Source: Silene conica
Lineage: Eukaryota > Streptophyta > Magnoliopsida > Caryophyllales > Caryophyllaceae
Direction of reading: 5' to 3'
DNA length: 64,000 nucleotides
Assembly (NCBI GenBank): GCA_029255685.2
Contig: CM055313.2
Span: forward strand, 27,009,079 to 27,073,078
The translations under genes were made by a program, and so were the position numbers. The notes beneath the pieces were generated by a model. The model saw only the letters and a program-made list of their open reading frames with translations, was not told the origin of the DNA and searched no databases. Below, in pieces: positions 46,855-58,739 of this stretch (position 1 is the first letter of the stretch; the number at the start of each line of letters is the position of its first letter).

Positions 46855-47191
46855 TTGTTTCACTGTTTAAAACAAATCTCAAGGAAAAATTAGGGTTTTG
46901 AGAGCTTTCTTCTCCCAAAACCTCAGATCTCACATCTAAAACCTAAATAGCTCTCCCAATATTGCAAGGCAGTTGGAGAGGATTTCTAGCACACGCGGCC
47001 ACGTCTCATTCTAAGTCTTGGGTGCAAGTTATAGGAGGGAATTTGTGTTAATTCCTGTTCTTAGGCCTTTCGCACAAGGACCAAAGGTTGATTTCTTTTT
47101 CATGCTTTTATTAACTTATGACTATAATCACAATTGTATGTTTCATTATAATCCTGCAAGTTTGGGGCGAATACATGCTTTATTCCCCACA
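46855..47191 (+). mobile_element. Copia element E, 3' LTR, second piece
   Basis: Starts with the TTG duplication and matches 34181-34517 of the 5' LTR, ending TATTCCCCACA. Followed by TTATT, the element's target duplication. Confidence 0.95.
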
Positions 47192-47936
47192 TTATTAGTA
47201 TACTAGAAATATTATCTAAATAATATTTTAAGAGGTTTTGTAATATTTTCTTACACTTAGAAAAATATTATAAGAGTTTTATAATTCTCACACTTAGAAA
47301 ATAAAACTAAGACTAGAATATGAATAATGTAAATAACTTACATTATATAGGGAGGGTTGAGTGAGGCGTGTGAGTTGAGTGTGTGGGAAGGATGTTAGAA
47401 GCTTTTTGACTTACCCATACAATATAGGTATGTCATCCTACAATTTAGGTGTAAGCTGCAATAATTATTGTGTTGTAATCATAACACAAAATATAAACCC
47501 ATAACCCATACAAAATCACTCGACACAACAATATGTAAAATGGACCTTCATTTTACAATTTGTAATTTGTACAATTGTGTGACATGTGACATCCTATGTG
47601 ACATGATACAATTGTATTAGTTTAAAAATACATATTTATCAAATAAATATTATTTCTAAATTAATTAAATTATATTTAACAAATTAATTTAGTAATTCAA
47701 ATCACTGTCTCAAAATATGGTTATTATAATAATCGTCAATACGATATACAACATTTGTTATAACCACGAACCCTTCTTATTCTAATTTCGACATTTCATA
47801 AATATCGATTTAATATTTGACAATTGACACGTTTCAATTTCAAATATAAATCTTACTTTAAGATTCAACCTCTGATTTCTCGATATACGGTTTTAAGAAT
47901 ATCGATCAATTCGTATCATATACGGTTTTAAGAATA
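47192..47936 (-). mobile_element. Copia element B, 5' LTR, second piece
   Basis: Continues the LTR from 33516 and matches about 4961-5700. It is cut at 47937 by the Athila-type element; the last part of the LTR must lie beyond the right edge. A 20-bp direct repeat ATATACGGTTTTAAGAATAT (47883-47902 and 47918-47937) abuts the junction, and only one copy exists in the 3' LTR. Confidence 0.85.
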
Positions 47937-49153
47937 TGCCGTCATTGAGGGGTGTCAAAGATAAGATTTATAAAACCTCAGCTTAAACTAGATAGGATTA
48001 GTCAAGGGTCGAACCATAGAGAGACAAGGTTAATTATGTTTGTGAATTTAAAGTCTATTGAAAGTAACCAAAAAGGGGGGTTGGATTTATGGTTGGGACT
48101 AACAACTAATAGCAAAATAAACAAGAGAATTAAAACAAGGCAAAAGGAGATTAGGAACTTTGGTTCCCCATGGTTAAAACAAGTCAATTAAGGGTAAAAT
48201 AATCAAACAACACAATCCCAAGGAACAAAGAATAAACCTTTAGGTCAATATTCTACCCAATCCTTACGGTCTTAGGGTTCCTAGAAAAGCACTAAACTTT
48301 CGTTCATAGGGCAATCCCAAAGTTGTTGTTAAACTAATCCTAATAATCTTTCAATCTTAAGAATTAGTTCACCAACAATAATGGGGGATTGGTAATTTAA
48401 TTATAAAACTCTCAAAAACAAATCTTTACCATGGTTCCCCTAATTCCTAATCACAAGAATTAGCTATGCATAATCTTACTCATAAAATTAACAATAACAA
48501 GAATTAAGAACATCAAAGGAAATAACATAATTAAAGATGATAATAAAGAAGGAAATATAAACTGAGAAGCAACAATGAGATGAACAACAAGATTAATTGA
48601 AACGGAAAGATTGAATTGTAGCAAACTTACAACTTAATTGGAAAATCTAAGAACAAAGATGAAAGCTTGATAAATCTCTCTCTAACTATGGAGTTTTGAC
48701 TAACACAGACTGCTTAACCTAATTCTAGAGTTTAGGCGTCCTTAAATAGACTCCTAATTACAAAATTAAAAGAGTAAAGCCAAAATAAAAATCGCGGAAT
48801 CTGTCGCCAGGTCGGTCGACCTACTTTGTGGGTCGGTCGAACTCTTATGCTGTTGTCAGGCTTTCTTAATTCTGCGCGCTGGTCGGTCGACCTATTCCTA
48901 TACGTTCCAGCCTTAAATTGGCTCATATGCACCACTTGGCCAAGAATCCGGATCCTTGCTAAGCGTGAACACTCAAAATGGCTTCCGGAGGACGATTAAA
49001 GTTCGGTTTTGCTCACTTCCGCATATTCCTACAATTAAAACATAGAAATGCCAAAGTAAACCGTTTCGGGAGCAATAGCAACTAAAAGTCACAAAAACGC
49101 ATAGAAATACGTGCCAAAAGTATAAATAAAATGCATAATATAAGCACGTATCA
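47937..49153 (-). mobile_element. Athila-type element F, 3' LTR
   Basis: 1217 bp. Matches 58740-59816 over its shared part at about 97-98% by eye. It contains one 21-bp-phased motif pair (48810/48831) and one single motif (48881) where the other LTR has a pair. Confidence 0.9.
48810..48892. repeat. 21-bp-phased motif pair plus single motif (Athila 3' LTR)
   Basis: GGTCGGTCGACC at 48810-48821, GGTCGGTCGAAC from 48831, and a lone GGTCGGTCGACC at 48881-48892. Confidence 0.9.
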
Positions 49154-51151
49154 AACTCCCCAAACCAAACCTTGCTTGTCCTCAAGCAAGCACTAAGACT
49201 CAAAAGAAAAAGAAAAACTTCTATTGGAACAGATTTCATACTCTTAGAACCAAACACAACACTACGCCTAACCAATTTGATGTAACTTTCAAATAAAATC
49301 AAGCATAATGTCAAGAGCAAAACGAATTGAACATGTTGGAATAAAATGTTAAACTTTCAACCTTGCAAGACTCATTCTAAATGGACTCTCGCAGTACGCT
49401 CGAGACACTCATGAAGCAAAGGGTCAAATATATAAGTGAAAGATAAGAAGATAAGTAAAAGTAAAGACTCTTACTTATCTACGACCCATAAGAACATGCC
49501 TGCAATCTAACATGAATAAAATCTCTACAACCGTACATATGCATTCCCACACTAAATGACCATGACACATGCCGAGGCAATTTGGGATTGTGAGGCTAAA
49601 GGTAAGAAAGGGTTAAAATAAGTTATGGGAAGAGGGGTTAAACCGAGCTAACAACCATCCATCCACACTATAAGATTACTTCCATTACTTTTCAGAGCAT
49701 GCCAATGCTGAGAATTTGAGAGCAAGAATCACAATTCCTCCTTTTTCTCCCTTCTTTCTCATTTTTTTTTTTTTTTCAAAAACGCAACCTGTCCAGTGGT
49801 CGTGGTCGACCGACCCGTATATTAGGTCGACCGACCACCCCTGAAAACAGGCAGACTCGAATTTTTTTCAGCTGATTTTTTCCATTCTTCCTTCTTTTCT
49901 TTTCTTCCCCCCCCCCTTTTTTTCTGATTTCAATCACCGAAATTTTTTCTTTTCATTTCTTTTCTTTTTCTCCTTTTCACCATTCTCACAATATCAAGAT
50001 TTATCAATGAAACACAAACCAAAAGATGGCCAAAAACAGTCCTATCACTACGTTACTAGCTCGGCTAGGGTAGGCAATCTTTAGGATGTAGCATATGGGA
50101 TAAAAGAGTCAATTTGGCTATGTGAGGGTTATGGGTAAAACAAGGAAAGGGAACCTCTACCACATGTGTCAACAAACCACAAACCCGAATGCATATAGGT
50201 ATTAAGTAGACAAAATTCATGCTTATGCACATTGATGTGACATGCCTCAAGAGGAGAAACTACTCTCAATCCTACATGAAATCGGTCATGAATGTCACCG
50301 ATTTATTAAGCTCTAAACCTTAGAATATGTAGTAGCTTGCCAAGAAGAGAGTCAAGTCTAATAATTTAGCATGAAATTAACAAAAACTCGTAGACAATGC
50401 AAAAGACTAGCTTGAAATTTTTTTGAAAACGCAAGGCAAGGCAATAAGTGACATGTGAGGCATAAATCGTATCCGTCCGTTCCGACTCGACCTATATGCT
50501 AAAGAAACGTGCATTTTATGAATTTTTTTTTTGATTTTTTTTTTTATGTATGCAAACTGAAAGGAGAAAAAGTAACTGAAATGCAATAAACGTGCGACAG
50601 AAAAAGATGAAATAAAAATGCAAAAAGGAAAAAAGACACAAGACACAAAAACAAATGCAGACTCAACAGAAGTATGCAAATACCCTCCCCAAACCAAAAC
50701 GCACAATGCCCCCATTGTGCTCATCAGCATACATCCACAGCATAGGGATGGGGATAGGCAAAAACAAATAAAAAAAGGAAAAGGAAAAAGACTAAAGCCT
50801 GCTAAAAGAGGCTAAGGAGGAAGGAGGGGAAAACTGGAAATCTAAAGAAAATAAAAGAAAAAACTACTTACAAGATGGTTGAACCTCCCCAAACCGAACA
50901 TCGAAGAGGGGAGGTTTGGGCACGTCTCTAGTCCTCTGGGTCAAACTCCGACCCAGAGTCTTCTCCTACTGCCTCCTTCTCCTCCTCGTCATCAGACCCT
51001 AAGCCTGCTGACGAGGCGGATCCTGAGGCTTCTCCGTATCCATGACCGCCCGCCTGAGGTGTGTACCAGGTGGGGTGAGTCCAAGGCCCGGTGGGGAGCC
51101 TACCCTGAGTAGCATACTCCGAGTAGCACGGATACTGGTAGAGAAAATCGT
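49154..51151 (-). mobile_element. Athila-type element F, non-coding region before the 3' LTR
   Basis: 2 kb between the extra ORF and the polypurine tract, with T-runs (49762-49776, 49905-49925) and one motif pair (49804/49825). No protein family recognised. Confidence 0.7.
49804..49836. repeat. 21-bp-phased motif pair, inverted orientation
   Basis: GGTCGACCGACC at 49804-49815 and 49825-49836. The flank ACCCCTGAAAACAGGCAGAC resembles the flank of the Copia pair at 34834 (ACCCCTGTAACAGAC). Confidence 0.9.
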
Positions 51152-52357
51152 TCAACTGTTTTTGGTTGAACTGCCTGCAAAGGTCCGCCGCCATGAGTGG
51201 GTAGATCTGTTATCAACAAAAGGAGGAACAAGAACATTAGAAGGAGCAGAAAAATCAACTGGGTACCCCGTCCCAGGTGCATCAAAGTGGGCACCAGGAG
51301 CAGGGACCCTACGACCTCTAAAGGTGTCTCCTCTAAGTGGAAGGCGGTAAGATGGGAGGAGTGGTCTAGGCTCCCCCCGAAAATCATCAAGGGGTAACAT
51401 TGGAGGAGCCATGGTGATGGGGATGCGATCACTGAGGTAGGTATCTACCTTCCAATAATCCTTCGTATCCACCCAGTGCACGGACTTGACATAAGCCATG
51501 TCCATGTACCGGGAGAGAGGGTCAATCGCATCCTCAAAGCGAGGGAACTGAGGGACAAGTAAGCGGGCCAATCGAGTGACTAGCCCACCACAAACAATAG
51601 TAGTCAAAGAAGTTCCCTCGCCCACCGACACAAAGTTAGAGGCGACCAAATAAGCAGTGTTAAAAAACTGCTGACCCTTACGTCGGACATTAAGATAGCC
51701 AGAAAAAATGGAGAGCTCAATGTTTTTAACATTTTGAGACTCTTTACGGCCAAAAACAGTGTTGGCCAAAAGACGCAAATAATAACGGGGGGCGGGTAAG
51801 TGAACGGTACTGTTTTTCTTCTTCCTATCGCTGGAATCAGAAAGACAGGACCACATGACATTATACGACCCAGAAGGGTCACTCAAATGACCAGTAGAAG
51901 ATAAGCCTAAAAATTGGGCAAATTCATTTAAAGTTAAAGAAAATGTTTCATTGAACAACCGAAAAGAAATGCACTTATTATCATAGCCGGGATTATAAGC
52001 TTGAACACTAAAAATAAAGGAGGAAAAGAATTCAAGAGTAAGGAGGGTATAGGTGAACTCATCCATAGTGACAAGTCCCGGAAAACCCGTCCCATTGAGT
52101 AAGGACACCACATCATCATGACAACCCAAAGCTTGCAATGCCGGAGCACAAAGGAACCGGGTGACCACCACGAAGCAATAAGTAGAAAGATGGAGGAACC
52201 GGGCTTTTTGCGCCGGAGTATGGAAGATGATTTGCGGATAGTTTGGTAGACTATCCGTATCAATCACCGTCAACCCGCTTGACCCACTAGCACGGCCTCG
52301 TGATGTACTTGCTCCGGAAGTGTGAGATTGTTTCCCTCCATGTCCGCGGCTAGCCAT
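51152..52357 (-). CDS. Athila-type extra ORF downstream of pol (ATHILA ORF-1-like)
   Basis: About 400 codons from MASRGHGGKQSHTSG; an upstream in-frame ATG at 52432 would add 25 residues, but the MASR start fits the serine/glycine-rich N-terminus seen in such ORFs better. The middle part FSSFIFSVQAY...CISFRLFNETFSLTLNEFAQFLGL resembles the ATHILA ORF-1 family (plant retrotransposon ORF-1) as I recall it. Its function is unknown; it has been called env-like from its position. I see no signal peptide and no convincing membrane anchor, so an envelope role is not supported. Three motif pairs lie 50-230 bp upstream. The frame is uninterrupted although gag-pol is decayed. Confidence 0.7.
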   Translation of the reverse strand: MASRGHGGKQSHTSGASTSRGRASGSSGLTVIDTDSLPNYPQIIFHTPAQKARFLHLSTYCFVVVTRFLCAPALQALGCHDDVVSLLNGTGFPGLVTMDEFTYTLLTLEFFSSFIFSVQAYNPGYDNKCISFRLFNETFSLTLNEFAQFLGLSSTGHLSDPSGSYNVMWSCLSDSSDRKKKNSTVHLPAPRYYLRLLANTVFGRKESQNVKNIELSIFSGYLNVRRKGQQFFNTAYLVASNFVSVGEGTSLTTIVCGGLVTRLARLLVPQFPRFEDAIDPLSRYMDMAYVKSVHWVDTKDYWKVDTYLSDRIPITMAPPMLPLDDFRGEPRPLLPSYRLPLRGDTFRGRRVPAPGAHFDAPGTGYPVDFSAPSNVLVPPFVDNRSTHSWRRTFAGSSTKNS

Positions 52358-52480
52358 AGCAAATCTGCAAAAAATTCGATAATTGTTCTCAATATTTAAA
52401 CTTTGTGCAACATTAAAACATTTATTTAGCAAAAAGGAAGAGCAAAAAATGCGAAACAGAAGTTCCTGTAACAGTGATGG

Positions 52481-52655
52481 GGTCGGCCGACCTCACCTCG
52501 AGGTCGGTCGACCAACTACCAGCAAAATCAGAATTCCTATAACGACACTGAGGTCGACCGACCTCATACCCCGGTCGATCGACCAACTAAACAAAAAACG
52601 AATTTCTGGAAAATTGCAGTTTGGTCGGCCGACCCTTATTTTAAGTCGGTCGACC
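52481..52655. repeat. three 21-bp-phased motif pairs
   Basis: Starts 52481/52502, 52552/52573 and 52623/52644, each 21 bp apart. Pairs themselves recur every 71 bp here. Variants: GGTCGGCCGACC (fully palindromic), GGTCGACCGACC, GGTCGATCGACC, AGTCGGTCGACC. Confidence 0.9.
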
Positions 52656-53119
52656 TACGATAATCTCAGTAAGAAGTCGCGGTTTTGGATTTCGACAGAA
52701 ATTAGGCATAGAAATTGCAAGGGAAATTCATACTAACCCTAACAGCACAAAACCACACACAATTACAGATCTGAAACTAGAGAACCTAAAAGAAGAAGAA
52801 AAATCAAAAGGAAAACACAAACACATATAAAAACAAAATCTAGGAACCAAAACAAACTGAAAAAGACAAACAAAAACTGCCTAAAACGGAAATAAGATGC
52901 TATAGAACGAAAAAGAAAAAGAAAGAGCTAAAGGAACACATACCTTTGATGGAAAAAAAATGAAAGAAAGCAAGAAAATTGAGTGAAGGATGAAGGAGGG
53001 AGGTAGTTAGGGTTTTTAAGAGAGAGAGGGCTGTTCTGAAAGTGTGAGCAATTATTTTGTTTTTCAAACAAAAATAGACTTAAAGCCTTTAACTTAAATA
53101 CCCGGAAAAATTGCCTCGA

Positions 53120-53233
53120 GGTCGGTCGACCTCATGCGTAGGTCGGTCGACCTCTGTCTTGCGTACCTGCTCTTTCAGAAATTATTTAATGCTGTCAGAA
53201 GGTCGGTCGACCTTGCTAGTGGGTCGGTCGACC
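53120..53233. repeat. two 21-bp-phased motif pairs
   Basis: Perfect GGTCGGTCGACC at 53120/53141 and 53201/53222. Confidence 0.9.
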
Positions 53234-53408
53234 TACTTAACTGACGATTCCTCCTATTTTCCTGCAGAAGCATAAAATTCCATCAAAAAAAAAAAAAAAA
53301 AACGACAGAAAAAGTATCAAAAATTACAGAAACATAAAATTAAGCTAAAACACGGGTTGCCTCCCGTTTAGCGCTGGTTTAAGAGGTCCCGCACGACCCT
53401 TTTACCTA

Positions 53409-56400
53409 TCAAGAAGCATCCGGAAAAGGGTCAAAGTAAGAAACTTCAACCTTACCAATAAATTCATTCTCTCCACGGAAGTGCTTCACATACTGGCCAT
53501 TAACTTTGAACGTCTCACCGGATGCGGTTTCTAACTCTATTGAACCAAATTTTGAGATAGCTGTGATAGTGTAAAGTCCGCTCCACCTGGATTTCAGCTT
53601 ACCAGGAAAAAGACGAATACGAGCATTAAAAAACAACACCTTATCACCTACCTGAAAATCACGCCTAATGATTCTCTTGTCATGCCAGCGCTTTGTTTTC
53701 TCTTTGTAAATCCTGGCATTGTCATAGGCTAACAACCTGAATTCTTCTAAATCGTTGAGCTGCAACAAACGTTTCTCGCGGGAAAGGTTAGGGTCTAAAT
53801 TAAGATCACAAATAGCCCACCAAGACTTACGTTCTAACTCTACTGGTAAATGACAAGTCTTACCATAAATCAACCGGAATGGTGACATTCCGATTGGGGT
53901 TTTGAACGCAGTTATATAGGCCCATAAAACATCATCAAGTTTTAGACTCCAATCTTTCCTAGATTTAGAAACAACTTTGGCTAGGGTCTCCTTGAGTTCT
54001 CTATTAGAGATCTCAACTTGACCACTAGTCTGAGGGTGATATGCTAGACCCCTACGATGTTGGACACCGAATTTATTTAGCAAGTCACCTAATCGTTTTT
54101 CTTTAAAATGCATACCTCCATCACTAATGACAACCCTAGGGACACCAAAACGAGGAAATATGATTTTCTTAAACAATTTAACAACAGCCTTTGCATCACA
54201 ATGGGGAGTAGCAATAGCTTCTACCCACTTAGAAACATAATCAACAACTACAAGAATATACCTGTTACCTTGACTACTGGGAAAAGGTCCTTGATAATCA
54301 ATGCCCCAAACATCAAAAATTTCTACCTCTAAAATACCAACCTGCGGCATCTCATGTCTTTTTGAGACATTCCCAGTTCTTTGACAGGCATCACAGCTAC
54401 CTACAAAATTCCTACAGTCAGCATGCAAAGTAGGCTAATAAAAACCAGACTGTAATACCTTGGCCACGGTCCTAGATGGACCGTGGTGACCACCATATCC
54501 AGAAGAGTGACATGCTTCCAGAATGTCCTTCACCTCCCATTGGGGGACGCATCTACGGATAAGTCTATCTCCGCATTCCTTGAAAACATAGGGGTCATCC
54601 CAAAAATACTGTTTTGCATCAAACATAAATCTCTTCTTTTGTTGCCATGACAACTCAGGAGGGATTTTACCTGTGACAGCAAAATTAGCAAAATCAGCAT
54701 ACCAAGGAGGGGAATAAGAACCTGAATTATTAATGACAAATAAACTCTCATCAGGAAATGAATCATCAATAGGTAAAGAATCTTCCCCATCAGTCAACTG
54801 AAGACAAGATAGGTGGTCAGCTACCACATTCTCCGCGCCTTTCTTGTCCCTAATCTCAATGTCAAACTCTTGGAGAAGGAGTATTCACCTTAAAAGCCTT
54901 GGCTTTGAATCTTTCTTCTGGAAGAGACCTTTCAAAGCTGTATGGTCAGTGTAAACAATTACCTTATTACCTACCAAACAGGACCTGAATTTCTCTAAGG
55001 CAAAGATCACAACTAGCATCTTCTTCTCAGTGGTGAAATAGTTGACTTGAGTCTCATCTAGGGTGCGGCTCGCATAGTATATAGCATTAAGAGCCTTATT
55101 CTTCCTTTGGCCAAGCACAGCACCCAAAGCATAATCACTAGCATCGCACATGATCTCAAATGGGAGATCCCAATCTGGTGGCTGGATGATTGGTGCTGAG
55201 ACCAAAGCTTCCTTCAACCTGTTAAAAGCTGAAAGGCACTGATCAGTAAAATTAAAGACATCATCTTTAAGGAGCAATTGTGTAAGTGGTTTAGCAATTT
55301 TAGAAAAGCCCTTAATGAAACGCCGGTAAAAACCTGCATGTCCTAAGAAACTTCTCACCCCCTTAACATTAACAGGAGGGGGTAATTGCTCAATCACCTG
55401 CACTTTTGCTTTATCTACATGTATACCTTTACCAGATATTAGATGCACTAACACTACCCTCTCAGTAACCATAAACTGACACTTTTCCCAGTTTAAGACA
55501 AGGTTTACATCAATACATCGCTGCAAGACTTTATCAAGATTAGCTAAGCACTGATCAAACGCATTACCATAAACAGAAAAATCATCCATAAATTCCTCCA
55601 TGATGTTTTCTATAAAGTCAGAAAAGATACCCATCATACACCTTTGAATGGTAGCAGGAGCATTACATAACCCAAAAGGCATCCTGCGATAGGCAAAAAC
55701 ACCTTGTGGGCATGTAAAAGTAGTCTTACTCTAATCATCAGGATGGATGGGAATCTGGAAAAAACCTGAATAACCATCTAGAAAACAGAAGAATTTATTA
55801 GAAGAAAGTCTTTCAGTCATTTGGTCAACAAAAAGAAGGGGGAAATGGTCCTTCTTGGTGGCGGCATTTAACTGTCTATAATCAATGTACATCCGCCACC
55901 CAGTTACTACTCTAGTGGGTATTAATTCATTTTTATCATTTTTAACCACTGTGGTCCCTCATTTCTTAGGAACCACCTGAACTGGGCTAACCCACTTGGA
56001 GTTGCCAACTGAATAGATAATACCTGCATCAAGAAGTTTCATTACCTCAGCCATAACTACCTCCTGCATCTTAGGGTTCAACTTACGTTGTCCCTGTCTA
56101 TAGGGCTTATGCCCTTCCTCTAACTCTATCCTATGCATGCAAACATCAGGACTTATGCCCTTAATGTCATCCAAAGAATAACCTAAAGCTTTCCTATTCT
56201 TTTTGAGAACAGTCATTAAAGCAGAAAGTTGGTTAGGGTCAAGTTTAGAGCTAACAATCGCAGGGTACTGTTCAGTATCATCTAAGAAAACATATTTAAG
56301 ATTAGGAGGAAGTGGCTTACGCTCTGGTGCCTTTACCTCAACGGCCTGAACATAATCAGTACTAATAGAATATCACATGTTTACCAGATTTATGAGCTTC

Positions 56401-58559
56401 GCATCCTCTTCTTCAGTAAGCTCATATTCCTCTATCTCTGCTTTCACCACATCCAGCTCTTCAGCATCCTCAGCTGGATTACCTGCACACTTATCCAAAA
56501 CTATCAAATCATCTAAGGGATCCTTGGTCAAGGATTTCCTCCAGTTAAGGATAACATTCCTGTCTATAATATCAATGGAGCAACAAGTATCATCAGTAAG
56601 AGTAGTTGCCTTATGGGCAAGACTAAACTCGATAGTGTCATCTCCAACCTCTAAGGTAATGATCCCGCGTTTGACATCTATTACAGCCCCAGCTGTGTGT
56701 AAAAATGGTCTACCTAAAATAATAGGTATTTGACTATCCTCAGCAATATCTAAAACAACGAAATCAACAGGAATAAAGAACTTTCCCACTCTAACTGGGA
56801 CATCCTATAAGACCCCTAATGGTGTTTGGGTTGATCTATCAGCCATCTGTAGGGTAATATTGGTGACTTTAAGTCTACCTAAGTTAAGTCTTTCACAAAC
56901 AGAATAAGGCATAACACTGACACTAGGCCCTAGATCACAAAGGGCCTTCCCTATAACATGATTACCTATAGTACAAGGGATAGAAAAACTACCTGGGTCT
57001 TTTAACTTGGGTGCTATATTATTTTGTGAAAGAACATAACATTCCTCCACAGAAGCAACAGCACCTTCGTCCTGGAAATTCCTCTTACGACTCAAGATAT
57101 CTTTCATAAATTTAGCATAAGAAGGTACCTGGGTAATAATTAAGTCAGTGAAAGGGATGGTTACCACAAGATTCTTCACCATCTCCAAAAACTTACCGAA
57201 TTTCCGATCCTCTTTGGAATTCTTCAATCGTTCGGGATACGGAACGGTAACACTAGCCGTAGGATCAGCAACCTTTGGCTTTTTCAGCTGTAGAATCTCA
57301 GTGAGGTGTTGAATTAAGGAAGGATCCAACGAATCCGGATTAGAAATTGCAATCTGCTCAGGAACTCTGGTCGGTCGACCTGGAATAGCGGTCGGTCGAC
57401 CAGACGCTGTATTATCGGAATTTTTTTTGTTTTGCAGAAACTGATCTCTCGTCAGGTGTCGAGGTCGGTCGACCTGATGTTCTGGTCGGTCGACCTCCTG
57501 ACCTGTGTACGAGATCAATTTCTTCGTCCTGAACTGCGGCAGAATCACCCTTTGGGGTTGGTCCCTCATAAGCACGACCACTCCTAAGATTTATAGCATT
57601 TAATGTCTCCATGGAACTCCCACAACCGACCGGAGAGCTAGCAATCTGATAGCAGCTAAGATTGCTAATCGGCTTTCAAAAGTCTTCCTAGAAGCCTCTT
57701 GAGCCTTTTCCATTTCCAATACTTGTTTCATTAGAGCATGAACAAGCTCTCTCAACTTCGCAGTCTCACCCGTGTTGTCAACCGTAGTAACTAGGTTAGC
57801 ACTTTCAAGCTTCAGCTTGGTTGCCTCAAGCTTTTCAAAACGGGCTTCAACGGTTGTCTCAAGAGCCAAAACTCTATCCATCTCCACATTCAACCTTCAC
57901 GAATTCCCACGTGAACTCCCAAATTCGGCCCTATGCACCGCCATGTCTTCAATGGTGTTCCAACCCTGCATATGGTTGGTATTGTTCTGGAATCTTCCAT
58001 TGGCGGCCGCATCAAGAATCACCTTATAATCATCGTAGAGAGCGTTGTAAAATTGGTTACACAAATACCATTGAGGAAAACCGTGGTGAGGAATAGAACG
58101 GACCAATTTCTTGAACCGACTCCATGCTTCACAAAATTCTTCATCTGGTCCTTGTTGAAAGTTAGTAATTTGGCTTCTCAAGTCATTGGCCTTCGCAAGA
58201 GGGAAGTATTTTTTGTAGAAAGCCAATGCCAAGGAAGCCCAATCCGTAACCTTCTCAGCTACCCTATCAAGGTAACGATACCAATCTCGCGCGGCATCCT
58301 TCAATTAATAAAGGAACATCATTGCCTTCACCTCATCCTGAGTTACCCCCGTAGGTACGTGTATGGAACAGCAATAATCCGTGAATGTCTTAACATGCCT
58401 CAACGGATCCTCGTCGGGTAGACCAAAAAACTGATTCCGCTCCAACAGAATGATGTAGTTCGGGTGGAGCTCAAAGGAACCAGTGGTAGGAGTGGGCAAG
58501 GTGAACCCCTTTGGTAAATCATGGACCTTTGGTTGTATGTGGTCATAAATAGTAGCCAT
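53409..58559 (-). pseudogene. Athila-type gag-pol, decayed
   Basis: Gag lies at about 57900-58560 (HVKTFTDYC, then DWYRYLDRVAEKV, AWSRFKKLVRSIPHHG: a retrotransposon gag domain). The protease region lies at about 56370-57580 (ALCDLGPSVSVMPYS around the aspartate; PIILGRPFLHTAGAVIDV). Reverse transcriptase and RNase H lie at about 54885-56216 (WVSPVQVVPKK, WRMYIDYRQLN, MPFGLCNAPATIQRC, FMDDFSVYG, then DASDYALGAVLGQ and YTDHTALKGLF). Integrase lies at about 53409-54428 (CDACQRTG zinc end, [28 protein letters not shown] carrying the D, D, E). The order RT-RNase H-integrase is Gypsy; sequence style is Athila. Broken at roughly eight to ten places, so no polyprotein can be made. Two motif pairs lie in the gag-protease interval. 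Confidence 0.9.
57369..57495. repeat. two 21-bp-phased motif pairs inside gag-protease coding region
   Basis: GGTCGGTCGACC at 57369/57390 and 57463/57484. Because 21 is a multiple of 3, each pair is read as a repeated peptide word (GRPT...GRPT, DRP...DRP). Confidence 0.9.
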
Positions 58560-58716
58560 GTCTAAGAATGAGAGTACTCAAGCCTTCCTTTCAAAAACCT
58601 GTCTTCTAATATGCAAAAACAACACTAGAAGAAAAGGTAAGTAACGGTCTTAAGGAACCTAAGTTCCTTAAGACAAAAAAAATAAACTAAAAATCTACAA
58701 ACAAAATTATACCGTC

Positions 58717-58734
58717 TCCCCGGCAACGGCGCCA
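58717..58734 (-). other. primer binding site of Athila-type element F
   Basis: Minus-strand TGGCGCCGTTGCCGGGGA, complementary to the 3' end of tRNA-Asp, five bases inside the LTR end. Confidence 0.9.
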
Positions 58735-58739
58735 AAATT

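Larger units (their letters stand above)
33517..47191 (+). mobile_element. Copia element E, full-length and whole-looking, with a CACTA insertion in its 3' LTR
   Basis: Flanked by TTATT (33512-33516 and 47192-47196). 5' LTR 33517-34517, PBS 34520-34531, leader, gag-pol 36207-40226, polypurine tract 41116-41128, 3' LTR 41129-41792 plus 46855-47191. By eye the LTRs differ at about 11 of 1001 positions, so insertion is recent, likely under 1 million years at usual plant rates. Without the CACTA element it is about 8.6 kb. Domain order protease-integrase-RT-RNase H places it in Copia; the lineage (Angela/Tork-like) is uncertain. Confidence 0.95.
52433..53408 (-). mobile_element. Athila-type element F, pol to extra-ORF interval
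   Basis: 0.98 kb non-coding between the end of integrase and the extra ORF. It holds five of the motif pairs (52481, 52552, 52623, 53120, 53201) and an A-run at about 53285-53301. Confidence 0.8.

Noticed and set aside
51152-52357. Envelope gene in the Athila-type element
   Set aside because: Position fits, but no signal peptide, furin-like site or clear membrane anchor is visible, and the core resembles the ATHILA ORF-1 family. Called an extra ORF of unknown role.
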